From Hyphomicrobiales bacterium (GTDB lineage: Bacteria; Pseudomonadota; Alphaproteobacteria; Rhizobiales; Rhizobiaceae), in contig UCMT01000014.1 in assembly GCA_900473795.1 (NCBI GenBank), positions 1 to 64,000 on the forward strand: DNA of 64,000 bases, written 5' to 3'. Below the pieces are notes generated by a model that saw only the letters and a list, made by a program, of their open reading frames with translations, was not told the DNA's origin and did not search any database. Shown piece after piece: positions 56,900 to 64,000 of this stretch. Within the stretch, counting starts at the first letter, position 1; every line of letters starts with the position of its first letter. Made by a program: the position numbers and the translations under genes.

Positions 56900-57781
56900 A
56901 TGTTTCCTCCTCTTGAAAGCGATCTCCTGAGAACCTTCGTCGCGGTGGCCGAAAGTGGCAATTTCACCAAGGCGGGCGAGACGGTCGGCCGGACGCAATC
57001 CGCCGTCAGCATGCAGATCAAGAAACTGGAGGATATTCTTGGTGAGCCGCTGTTCGAGCGCGGATCGCGCGGCGTCAATATCACGGGACACGGCGCGCGA
57101 CTTCTCGACAACGCCCGCCGCATCATCTCCCTTCTCGACGATACGGCAGCGTCCATCCGGCTACCTGTTCTCGATGGGTCGGTCAGGATCGGAATTTCGG
57201 AGGAATACATCAATTCGACCCTGCCGAAGGCGCTCGGCGCGTTCGCCGCCATTCACCCTGGCGTCGAGGTGACGGTGCAGCAGGGCGTCTCGATGTCCAA
57301 TCTGGCGGCGCTCGAGGCGGGAGAAATCGATATCGCCGTCGTTTTCGAACCCGGCGGCCAGACGAAGAACGAAGTCCTGATGGTCGATCCCACCGTTTGG
57401 GTGACGTCGGATCAGCATCATATCCACGAGCGCAACCCCGTGCCGATCGCCAGCTATACCTATCTGAAGGGCGGATGGTGTGACGTTCTGGCGCTGAAGG
57501 GCCTGAAGAAACGCGGCATCGAAAGCCGCGTCGCCTTTATCAGCCGCACGAGCAGCGGCCTGATCGCCGCGGTGACATCAGGCCTTGCCATCGCGCCCCT
57601 CACCCGCAGCAGCATTCCCGCCGGATGCCGGGAACTGACGGCCGCGGACGGATACGATGTCATCGACTTTTCGAATGTCGTGCTGAAGACGAGGGCGAGA
57701 AACGCGAACAGCCGGATCGTCGACAGCATGGCCAACGCCATTCGCGAGGCGTTCCGCGCTCCGGCGGCTGCACAGGCTTGA
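56900..57781 (+). CDS. LysR family transcriptional regulator
   Basis: 293 residues. The winged HTH at 1-65 reads LLRTFVAVAESGNFTKAGET and TQSAVSMQIKKLEDILGEPL. The periplasmic-binding-like effector domain (90-290) begins VRIGISEEYINSTLPKALGA. GGAAGG five bases before ATG 56900 fixes the start. The divergent DUF1127 gene may be its target. The inducer is unknown. Confidence 0.9.
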   Translation: MFPPLESDLLRTFVAVAESGNFTKAGETVGRTQSAVSMQIKKLEDILGEPLFERGSRGVNITGHGARLLDNARRIISLLDDTAASIRLPVLDGSVRIGISEEYINSTLPKALGAFAAIHPGVEVTVQQGVSMSNLAALEAGEIDIAVVFEPGGQTKNEVLMVDPTVWVTSDQHHIHERNPVPIASYTYLKGGWCDVLALKGLKKRGIESRVAFISRTSSGLIAAVTSGLAIAPLTRSSIPAGCRELTAADGYDVIDFSNVVLKTRARNANSRIVDSMANAIREAFRAPAAAQA

Positions 57782-57800
57782 GCATTTTCAGGGAGAAAAA

Positions 57801-57961
57801 GTGCGATCCACACAGCCGATGGACTGTTTACGATCCTGGGTGCCTACAAACGTAGGTGGGCACCGTGTGTCCAGGCCCACGAGCCTGGTCAGGGACAGCT
57901 CCCTTTGGATCGAGTATGGCCCCAGGGATTGTGGTGTCCTGTCGGGAAGCGCAGACCGCGA
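57801..57961 (-). ncRNA. ssrS: 6S RNA (ssrS)
   Basis: The minus strand shows an approximately 160-nt transcript downstream of zapA. The 5' segment GCGGTCTGCGC pairs with the 3' segment GTGTGGATCGC to close a long rod. Internally, CCTGGGGCC and GGGAGCTGTCCC, then CCAGG/CCTGG and GCCCACCTACG, make an imperfect duplex with a central bubble, the 6S RNA architecture. A -10 like TATATT lies at 57972-57967, and the 3' end runs into TTTTT (57800-57796). 6S RNA holds sigma-70 RNA polymerase in stationary phase. zapA-ssrS adjacency is conserved. The ends are approximate. Confidence 0.85.
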
Positions 57962-58020
57962 TGCTGAATATAAAGGGCATCAACCGCTTGCGCCAGTGCC
58001 CACGCTCAACTTCTCAAAAT

Positions 58021-58395
58021 TCAGTTGGCGGAAGCAGCCTTGCCGGACAGCTTCGCCGCAATCCCATGGATCTGTGACGTGACTTCTGAAAGCACGGACG
58101 CCAGCGCTTCCTCGGCCCTCTGCTGGTCGGCTACGGTCGCATCGCGTCCCTGCCTCAGATTGTCCGTCTCCGTCTGCAGGCTTTTCAGCTTGCGGTTCAC
58201 TTCGCTGAGTTCGTCCATGACCATGATGCCGGCCATGACGGTCAGCCTGAGGTCACCGATCTCGCCGAATTGGGATTTCAAATGGCTGACATACTGATCG
58301 AAGCGGTTGGCCAGGTCGGTCAGATGATCTTCCTGGCCTTCTTCGCATGCCATGCGATAGGCCTTGCCGTCGATTGTCACCGTTACCTGTGCCAT
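58021..58395 (-). CDS. zapA: cell division protein ZapA
   Basis: 124 residues. MAQVTVTIDGKAYRMACEEG is the ZapA N-terminal beta domain. The helical LTDLANRFDQYVSHLKSQFG and a long C-terminal coiled coil follow. It cross-links FtsZ protofilaments at the division ring. It lies 31 nt downstream of the DUF4164 gene in the same direction and just upstream of 6S RNA. Confidence 0.93.
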   Translation of the reverse strand: MAQVTVTIDGKAYRMACEEGQEDHLTDLANRFDQYVSHLKSQFGEIGDLRLTVMAGIMVMDELSEVNRKLKSLQTETDNLRQGRDATVADQQRAEEALASVLSEVTSQIHGIAAKLSGKAASAN

Positions 58396-58426
58396 TCCCG
58401 TCACCTGCCCGCAGACGGACCGCGCC

Positions 58427-58699
58427 TCAGCGGTCCAGCACTGCCCTTATCGTTTCCATGGCCGTTACCAGACGGCGCGAGACTTCGCGGTTGACTTCCT
58501 CAAGACGGTTCGCCCGAAACTGCGACTGGTCGAGTTCCTGCGCCAGCCGCGACCGATCGGTATTGACCCGACGCACTTCGCCTTCGATTTCGCTGTGATT
58601 GCGCTCCTGGTCGAAGCGCCCGTCAATGGCATTTTCAAGGCTGCTGACCGCGCTGCGCAACTCCTCGATCGCTGCCTTGACTGTCTTTCCTGCCGCCAT
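58427..58699 (-). CDS. DUF4164 coiled-coil protein
   Basis: 90 residues, wholly helical with heptads (AAGKTVKAAIEELRSAVSSL, RSRLAQELDQSQFRANRLEE). DUF4164 genes sit directly before zapA in Rhizobiales, suggesting a division-related ZapB-like role, though this is inference. ATG 58699 follows GGGAAAG; a start at 58717 is possible. Confidence 0.82.
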   Translation of the reverse strand: MAAGKTVKAAIEELRSAVSSLENAIDGRFDQERNHSEIEGEVRRVNTDRSRLAQELDQSQFRANRLEEVNREVSRRLVTAMETIRAVLDR

Positions 58700-59039
58700 C
58701 ACGCTTTCCCGATACACACCAGACGGCCTCGAATCGCCGTCCGGCCTCTGTATTTCAAGCTCGTTACATTCTTAGACCCATTCGGCACGTCTCCACAACG
58801 GCAAGGGCTTCGCAGGTCCGCAGAAGCTGTGGATCACGCCCCTTCAAGCCGATTTGCATCGCTTGCGGCCACCTGATCTTCTCCAACGGACAGCGGCCGA
58901 AAAAGGCTCTGCCGAGACACTCAAAATGGCCGTATTTGTTGACTCCGTCGAAGCAGGTGCTATGTGTCACCCGCTTTCTTGTACGGTCTTTGGAGGATAG
59001 AGACCGTTCCCTGTCCACCGAACTCAAGCGGAACAGTCA
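58700..59039. other. divergent intergenic region, DUF4164 gene / tkt
   Basis: 340 nt without a gene. It contains the tkt promoter candidate at 58939-58966. Nothing else with support was seen. Confidence 0.45.
58939..58966 (+). promoter_or_regulatory. candidate sigma-70 promoter of tkt
   Basis: TTGACT (58939-58944), 16 nt, TATGTG (58961-58966), about 74 nt before the tkt ATG. The -35 overlaps a GANTC site (GACTC, 58941-58945). The -10 is weak, so the call is tentative. Confidence 0.4.
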
Positions 59040-61022
59040 ATGATCTCTCGCGAACAACATGACCGGATGGCAAACGCGATCCGTTTCCTTTCCATGGATG
59101 CCGTCGAAAAGGCCAATTCCGGACATCCCGGCCTGCCGATGGGCGCTGCCGATGTAGCAACGGTTCTATTCTCCCGTTACCTGAAATTCGATCCGAAGGC
59201 TCCGCTCTGGGCAGACCGCGACCGCTTCGTGCTGTCGGCCGGCCACGGCTCCATGCTGATCTATTCGCTGCTCCATCTGACCGGCTACGAAGACATGACG
59301 ATGGAGGACCTCAAGCAGTTTCGCCAGCTCGGCTCGAAGACCGCCGGTCACCCGGAATACGGCCATGCCTCCGGCATCGAAACGACGACCGGTCCGCTCG
59401 GCCAGGGCATTGCCAATGCCGTTGGCATGGCGATTGCCGAGCGCAAGCTCGCCGAAGAATTCGGCAGCGACCTGCAGAACCATTATACCTATGTCCTCTG
59501 CGGCGACGGCTGCCTGATGGAAGGCATCAGCCACGAGGCGATCGCGCTCGCCGGCCACCTGAAACTCAACAAGCTGATCCTCTTCTGGGACGACAACAAC
59601 ATCACCATCGACGGTGCCGTCTCGCTGTCGGATTCGACCGACCAGATCGCCCGCTTCCAGGCCGTTCACTGGAACACTATCCGCGTCGACGGCCACAATC
59701 CGCAGGAGATCGCAGCCGCCATCGAAGCCGCCCAGAAATCCGATCGCCCGACCTTCATCGCCTGCAAGACCGTCATCGGCTTCGGCGCTCCGAACAAGGC
59801 CGGCACCCACAAGGTCCACGGCTCCCCGCTCGGTGCGGAGGAAATCGCCGCAACCCGCAAGGCACTCAACTGGGAAGCCGAAGCCTTCACCCTCCCGGCC
59901 GACGTTCTGGAAGCATGGCGCGCAGCCGGCAAACGTTCCGTTGGCGCGCGCAAGGAGTGGGAGGGTCGCCTTGACGCGACCGAGACGGCCAAGAAGTCCG
60001 AGTTCACCCGCCGCTTCGCCGGCGAACTGCCCGGTAATCTCGATGCCGCCATCGACGCCTACAAGAAGAAGATCGCCGACGCACCGCCGACGATTGCCAC
60101 CCGCAAGGCTTCCGAAGACGCGCTTGAAGTTATCAACGGCACCCTGCCCGAGACGCTCGGCGGCTCGGCCGACCTGACGCCGTCGAACAACACCAAGACC
60201 AGCCAGATGAAGTCGATCACCCCGACCGATTTCTCGGGCCGCTACATGCACTGGGGCATCCGCGAACACGGCATGGCTGCCGCCATGAACGGCATCGCAC
60301 TGCACGGTGGTCTCGTGCCTTACTCCGGCGGCTTCATGATCTTCTCGGACTACTGCCGTCCGTCCATCCGCCTTGCGGCCCTGATGGGCATCCGCGTCAT
60401 CCACGTCCTGACGCACGATTCCATCGGCGTCGGCGAAGACGGCCCGACGCACGAGCCGGTCGAGCATATGGCTGCCCTGCGTGCGATCCCGAACCTCCTG
60501 ATGTTCCGCCCGGCCGACGCGGTTGAAACCGCCGAGTGCTGGCAGCTGGCGCTCAAGGAGCAGCATCGTCCGTCGGGTCTCGCACTGACCCGTCAGAACC
60601 TTTCTCCGGTCCGCCTGACGTACGAGGCTGAAAACCTCTGCGCCAAGGGTGCCTATGAGCTCGTTGCCGCCGACAATGCCAAGGTGTCGATCTTCGCATC
60701 CGGCTCGGAAGTCGAGCTTGCGGTGAAGGCTGCAGCCGAACTGAACGGCAAGGGTATCGCAACCCGCGTCGTATCGGTTCCCTGCTTCGAACTCTTCGAG
60801 CAACAGTCCGACGCCTACAAGAAGGCCACGATCGGCGATGCGCCGGTCAAGATCGCGGCCGAAGCCGCCGTCCGCCAGGGCTGGGACTACTTCATCGGCT
60901 CGGACGGCGCCTTCGTCGGCATGCACTCCTTCGGCGCGTCCGGCCCGGCCAAGGATCTGTTCAAGCATTTCGGCATCACCTCGGACGCGATCGTCGCTGC
61001 CGCCGAAAAGAAGCTCGCCTGA
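59040..61022 (+). CDS. tkt: transketolase
   Basis: 660 residues. The TPP-binding motif [20 protein letters not shown] and [11 protein letters not shown] lie in the N-terminal third. The pyrimidine domain has [20 protein letters not shown], and the C-terminal domain follows. It transfers two-carbon units between sugar phosphates in the pentose phosphate pathway and, in some relatives, the Calvin cycle. It starts the tkt-gap-(62110)-pgk series, with a terminator-like hairpin before gap. Confidence 0.97.
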   Translation: MISREQHDRMANAIRFLSMDAVEKANSGHPGLPMGAADVATVLFSRYLKFDPKAPLWADRDRFVLSAGHGSMLIYSLLHLTGYEDMTMEDLKQFRQLGSKTAGHPEYGHASGIETTTGPLGQGIANAVGMAIAERKLAEEFGSDLQNHYTYVLCGDGCLMEGISHEAIALAGHLKLNKLILFWDDNNITIDGAVSLSDSTDQIARFQAVHWNTIRVDGHNPQEIAAAIEAAQKSDRPTFIACKTVIGFGAPNKAGTHKVHGSPLGAEEIAATRKALNWEAEAFTLPADVLEAWRAAGKRSVGARKEWEGRLDATETAKKSEFTRRFAGELPGNLDAAIDAYKKKIADAPPTIATRKASEDALEVINGTLPETLGGSADLTPSNNTKTSQMKSITPTDFSGRYMHWGIREHGMAAAMNGIALHGGLVPYSGGFMIFSDYCRPSIRLAALMGIRVIHVLTHDSIGVGEDGPTHEPVEHMAALRAIPNLLMFRPADAVETAECWQLALKEQHRPSGLALTRQNLSPVRLTYEAENLCAKGAYELVAADNAKVSIFASGSEVELAVKAAAELNGKGIATRVVSVPCFELFEQQSDAYKKATIGDAPVKIAAEAAVRQGWDYFIGSDGAFVGMHSFGASGPAKDLFKHFGITSDAIVAAAEKKLA

Positions 61023-61033
61023 TTTTCCTCTTC

Positions 61034-61060
61034 GGAGCGCGGTCCAACGCGCTCCGTTTT
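61034..61060 (+). terminator. hairpin terminator or attenuator between tkt and gap
   Basis: GGAGCGCG (61034-61041), loop GTCCAA, CGCGCTCC (61048-61055), then GTTTT. The stem is a perfect 8 bp. Confidence 0.7.
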
Positions 61061-61094
61061 CCACATCGAGACCTTAGACAGGGAGAGACCTGAA

Positions 61095-62105
61095 ATGACT
61101 GTAAAAGTTGCCATCAACGGCTTTGGCCGCATCGGCCGCAACGTCCTTCGCGCCATCGTCGAATCCGGCCGCACCGACATCGAAGTCGTTGCCATCAACG
61201 ATCTCGGCCCTGTCGAGACCAATGCGCATCTGCTGCGTTACGATTCGATCCACGGCAAGTTTCCGGCTGACGTGAAGGTCGAAGGCGACACGATCGTCGT
61301 TGCCGGCGGCAAGCCGATCAAGGTCACGGCGATCAAGGATCCGGCAACCCTGCCGCATGGCGCAATGGGCGTCGACATCGCGCTCGAATGCACCGGCATC
61401 TTCACCGCCCGCGACAAGGCTGCCCTGCATCTTCAGGCCGGCGCGAAGCGCGTCATCGTTTCGGCACCGGCCGACGGTGCCGACCTGACCGTCGTCTTCG
61501 GTGTCAACCACAACGAACTGACCAAGGAACACCTGGTCATCTCCAACGCATCCTGCACGACCAACTGCCTGGTTCCGGTCGTCAAGACCCTGGACGACGT
61601 CGTGGGCATCGATCATGGCTTCATGACGACGATCCACTCCTACACCGGCGACCAGCCGACGCTCGACACGATGCACAAGGATCTGTACCGCGCCCGCGCA
61701 GCCGCCCTGTCGATGATCCCGACATCGACCGGTGCCGCCAAGGCCGTCGGCCTCGTCCTGCCGCACCTCAAGGGCAAGCTCGACGGCACCTCGATCCGCG
61801 TCCCGACCCCGAACGTCTCGGTCGTCGACTTCAAGTTCGTTGCCAAGCGCGACACGACGGTTGCGGAAATCAACGGTGCGATCAAGGCAGCCTCCGACGG
61901 CGCGCTCAAGGGCATCCTTGGCTACACCGACGAGCCGCTGGTTTCGCGCGACTTCAACCATGACAGCCATTCCTCGATCTTCGCCAACGACCAGACCAAG
62001 GTTCTGGAAGGCAAGTTCGTGCGTATCCTCTCCTGGTACGACAATGAATGGGGCTTCTCCAACCGCATGGCCGACACGGCGGTTGCAATGGCCAAGCTGA
62101 TCTAA
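61095..62105 (+). CDS. gap: glyceraldehyde-3-phosphate dehydrogenase
   Basis: 336 residues. The NAD motif [15 protein letters not shown] and D36 (AINDL) point to NAD use. The catalytic cysteine is C154 in NASCTTNCL, and the phosphate-binding [10 protein letters not shown] and [11 protein letters not shown] are intact. It oxidises glyceraldehyde 3-phosphate to 1,3-bisphosphoglycerate. GGGAGAG precedes the ATG. The next gene starts 5 nt after its stop. Confidence 0.97.
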   Translation: MTVKVAINGFGRIGRNVLRAIVESGRTDIEVVAINDLGPVETNAHLLRYDSIHGKFPADVKVEGDTIVVAGGKPIKVTAIKDPATLPHGAMGVDIALECTGIFTARDKAALHLQAGAKRVIVSAPADGADLTVVFGVNHNELTKEHLVISNASCTTNCLVPVVKTLDDVVGIDHGFMTTIHSYTGDQPTLDTMHKDLYRARAAALSMIPTSTGAAKAVGLVLPHLKGKLDGTSIRVPTPNVSVVDFKFVAKRDTTVAEINGAIKAASDGALKGILGYTDEPLVSRDFNHDSHSSIFANDQTKVLEGKFVRILSWYDNEWGFSNRMADTAVAMAKLI

Positions 62106-62109
62106 AGAC

Positions 62110-62676
62110 ATGTTCCGCGCCCTTTCCCCAACAACGGTACGCTGGCGTCCGCTTGAGGGGGAAGGGCTCGAACATCTGACGATCAGTCCGGTCGACGGCG
62201 CGGGCATCCGCGCGACGAGCGTCCTAATCGGCGAGCGCGGCGGCCGCCCCTATGGCGTCCGCTATGTGATCGACTGTGACCCTCAGTGGACCGTCCTCGC
62301 CTTCACGATCGAAACGACCGAAGGCCAGCGGCTTTCGCTCACTTCCGACGCAAAGGGCCACTGGCGCGACGCGGACGGCAACGCCCTCCCCGCCTTCGAC
62401 GGCTGCATCGATATCGACCTTGCCGGAACGCCCTTTACCAACACGCTGCCCATTCGCCGCCTTGGCCTGGCGCCTAAGGACGGTACCGTTAAGCTCACCA
62501 TGCTCTATGTGCCCTTCGACACGTTCGAGCCCTTTCCCGATGGCCAGAATTACACCTGCCTCATGGAGGACCGGCTCTACCGCTACGAGGCCGAGGACCG
62601 TTCCTTCACCGCGGATCTGCCGGTGGACGAGGACGGGCTGGTGACGGACTATCCCACCCTTTTCCTAAGACTGTGA
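62110..62676 (+). CDS. putative glycolipid-binding domain protein (DUF1089)
   Basis: 188 residues ([20 protein letters not shown]). It follows the Glycolipid_bind/DUF1089 pattern: [15 protein letters not shown] near the start, [54 protein letters not shown] and a terminal [20 protein letters not shown]. It is probably a soluble beta-rich protein; the ligand is unproven. It is tightly placed between gap (4-nt gap) and pgk (13 nt), so it is co-transcribed with glycolytic genes. Confidence 0.85.
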   Translation: MFRALSPTTVRWRPLEGEGLEHLTISPVDGAGIRATSVLIGERGGRPYGVRYVIDCDPQWTVLAFTIETTEGQRLSLTSDAKGHWRDADGNALPAFDGCIDIDLAGTPFTNTLPIRRLGLAPKDGTVKLTMLYVPFDTFEPFPDGQNYTCLMEDRLYRYEAEDRSFTADLPVDEDGLVTDYPTLFLRL

Positions 62677-62689
62677 CCGGAGACCGATC

Positions 62690-63889
62690 ATGACTTTCAA
62701 GACCCTCGACGACCTCACCGACATCGCCGGCAAGCGCGTGCTTGTGCGCGTCGATCTCAACGTTCCGGTCAAGGACGGCAAGGTGACCGACGCGACCCGC
62801 ATCGAACGCGTCGTGCCGACCATCCGCGAACTCTCCGAAAAGGGCGCCAAAGTCATCCTGCTTGCCCATTTCGGCCGTCCGAAGGGTGAGCCTGTGGCCG
62901 ACATGTCGCTGTCGCTGATCGCGCCCGCCGTCGAAGACATCCTCGACCAGCGCGTCCATTTCGCTGCCGACTGCATCGGCGAGAAGGCGGCCGCTGCCGT
63001 TGCCGGCATGAACGAGGGCGATGTCCTGCTCATGGAAAACACCCGCTTCCACAAAGGCGAGGAAAAGAACGACGCGGAGTTCACCAAGGCGCTCGCCGCC
63101 AATGGCGACATCTATGTCAATGACGCCTTCTCCGCCGCCCACCGCGCGCATGCCTCGACGGAAGGGCTTGCCCATCTGCTGCCCGCCTATGCCGGCCGCA
63201 CGATGCAGGCCGAACTCGAGGCGCTGGAAAAGGGCCTCGGCAATCCGAAGCGCCCGGTCGTCGCCATCGTCGGCGGTGCCAAGGTCTCGACAAAGATCGA
63301 CCTCTTGATGAATCTCGTGAAAAAAGTCGACGCCCTCGTCATCGGCGGCGGCATGGCCAATACCTTTATCGCCGCGCGCGGCACCAATGTCGGCAAGTCC
63401 CTCTGCGAGCATGACCTGGCCGGCACCGCCAAGCAGATCATGACGGAAGCCGCATCCGCCGGCTGCGCCATCGTGCTGCCGGTCGACGGCGTCGTTGCCC
63501 GCGAATTCAAGGCAGGCGCCGACAATGAGGTGGTCGATATCGAAGCGATCCCGGCCGACGCCATGGTGCTCGACGTCGGCCCGAAGTCGATCGCCGCCGT
63601 CAACGACTGGGTGAGCAAGGCCGAGACGCTCGTCTGGAACGGCCCGCTCGGCGCCTTCGAGATCGCACCTTTCGACAAGGCGACCGTCGCCGTTGCCAAG
63701 CACACGGCTGCCCGCACCAAGAGCGGTGCGCTCGTCTCCGTTGCCGGCGGCGGCGATACGGTCTCGGCAATGAACCATGCGGAGGTGGCGGACGACCTCA
63801 GCTACGTCTCCACGGCAGGCGGCGCCTTCCTCGAATGGATGGAAGGCAAGCCGCTGCCGGGCGTCGACATCCTGCACCAGCAGAAGTAA
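62690..63889 (+). CDS. pgk: phosphoglycerate kinase
   Basis: 399 residues. The N-terminal substrate region is [17 protein letters not shown], with HFGRPKGE and [11 protein letters not shown]. The hinge and nucleotide domain contain [19 protein letters not shown] and [14 protein letters not shown]. It makes ATP from 1,3-bisphosphoglycerate. Last gene of the window's glycolytic cluster, followed by a terminator. Confidence 0.97.
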   Translation: MTFKTLDDLTDIAGKRVLVRVDLNVPVKDGKVTDATRIERVVPTIRELSEKGAKVILLAHFGRPKGEPVADMSLSLIAPAVEDILDQRVHFAADCIGEKAAAAVAGMNEGDVLLMENTRFHKGEEKNDAEFTKALAANGDIYVNDAFSAAHRAHASTEGLAHLLPAYAGRTMQAELEALEKGLGNPKRPVVAIVGGAKVSTKIDLLMNLVKKVDALVIGGGMANTFIAARGTNVGKSLCEHDLAGTAKQIMTEAASAGCAIVLPVDGVVAREFKAGADNEVVDIEAIPADAMVLDVGPKSIAAVNDWVSKAETLVWNGPLGAFEIAPFDKATVAVAKHTAARTKSGALVSVAGGGDTVSAMNHAEVADDLSYVSTAGGAFLEWMEGKPLPGVDILHQQK

Positions 63890-63927
63890 CAGAGCGCCAC
63901 GGCTGCAACCGCTTGTCCGTTTCCGTC

Positions 63928-63956
63928 AACCCCTGGCCGCAGCCGGGGGTTTTTCG
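63928..63956 (+). terminator. Rho-independent terminator after pgk
   Basis: ACCCCTGGC, loop CGCA, GCCGGGGGT (one G-T pair), then TTTT. It lies about 40 nt past the pgk stop. Confidence 0.85.
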
Positions 63957-64000
63957 TTGCACCGCCTCAACTTTCAAACGATCCACAAAAATAATCCCGA

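Noticed and set aside
59166-61064. A 632-codon minus-strand frame opposite transketolase
   Set aside because: Shadow of tkt, with no family features.

Overview
The window is a stretch of main-chromosome backbone from an alphaproteobacterium of the order Rhizobiales, most likely family Rhizobiaceae. The evidence is the gene content and order: ctrA, sciP, chpT and an eipA-type gene in one locus; a TolQRAB-Pal-CpoB-TilS-FtsH-GlmM block; a ruvC/ruvA/ruvB block; sqdBDC sulfolipid genes; GANTC (CcrM) sites in front of ctrA; and an alphaproteobacterial serC leader RNA. The DNA is GC-rich throughout. I found no insertion sequence, prophage, CRISPR array or rRNA. There is one tRNA gene (CAU anticodon) and one strong 6S RNA candidate.

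Layout. 1-6.2 kb: a 26-bp inverted repeat, a zinc alcohol dehydrogenase divergent from an AraC-type regulator, small envelope proteins, tRNA-CAU, mnmA and a LuxR-type regulator. 6.4-11.2 kb: the cell-cycle locus (sciP, a GNAT protein, a FliJ-like protein, ctrA, an atypical receiver protein, chpT, eipA). 11.3-20.2 kb: a coiled-coil membrane protein, an rRNA/tRNA 2'-O-methyltransferase, a pseudouridine synthase, a DUF2171 protein, rpoH, a 777-residue acidic membrane protein and purA. 20.6-28.6 kb: a DMT exporter, a GNAT enzyme, serA and serC (serine synthesis, with a leader RNA), two Omp25/31-like outer-membrane proteins and glmM. 28.9-38.9 kb: ftsH, tilS, cpoB, a hydrolase, pal, tolB, tolA, tolR, tolQ. 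39.1-43.0 kb: a small unknown gene, ku and ligD (non-homologous end joining) on the opposite strand. 43-46.5 kb: ybgC, then sqdBDC. 46.6-53.1 kb: a metallophosphatase, ruvB, a VapBC pair, ruvA, a second VapBC-like pair, ruvC, an opposite-strand luciferase-like oxidoreductase, and the YebC gene. 53.2-58.7 kb: secreted and MBL-fold proteins, a YmdB-type phosphodiesterase, 5-formyl-THF cyclo-ligase, an orphan LuxR-type HTH protein, a DUF1127 protein, a LysR regulator, 6S RNA, zapA and a DUF4164 protein. 59-64 kb: tkt, gap, a glycolipid-binding-domain protein and pgk.

How the parts work together. CtrA, its phosphotransferase ChpT and its inhibitor SciP lie within about 4 kb. CtrA-like boxes precede sciP and lie in the shared chpT/eipA upstream region, and five GANTC sites sit in 129 bp before ctrA, so methylation and feedback control can be read from the DNA. 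From 28.9 to 53.1 kb the minus strand carries what is otherwise a conserved repair and envelope series (yebC-ruvCAB-ybgC-tolQRAB-pal-cpoB-tilS-ftsH). Six accessory blocks interrupt it: the LLM oxidoreductase, two toxin-antitoxin pairs, sqdBDC, ku-ligD and an alpha/beta hydrolase. The antitoxin, toxin and ruvB frames form an unbroken ATGA-overlap chain. A perfect EcfG-type (general stress) promoter match sits immediately in front of the ku-ligD block. I see no wholly new machine. The best candidates for undescribed biology are the toxin-antitoxin units wired into the ruv operon, the unknown small protein under the stress promoter beside Ku, and the atypical receiver paired with ChpT.
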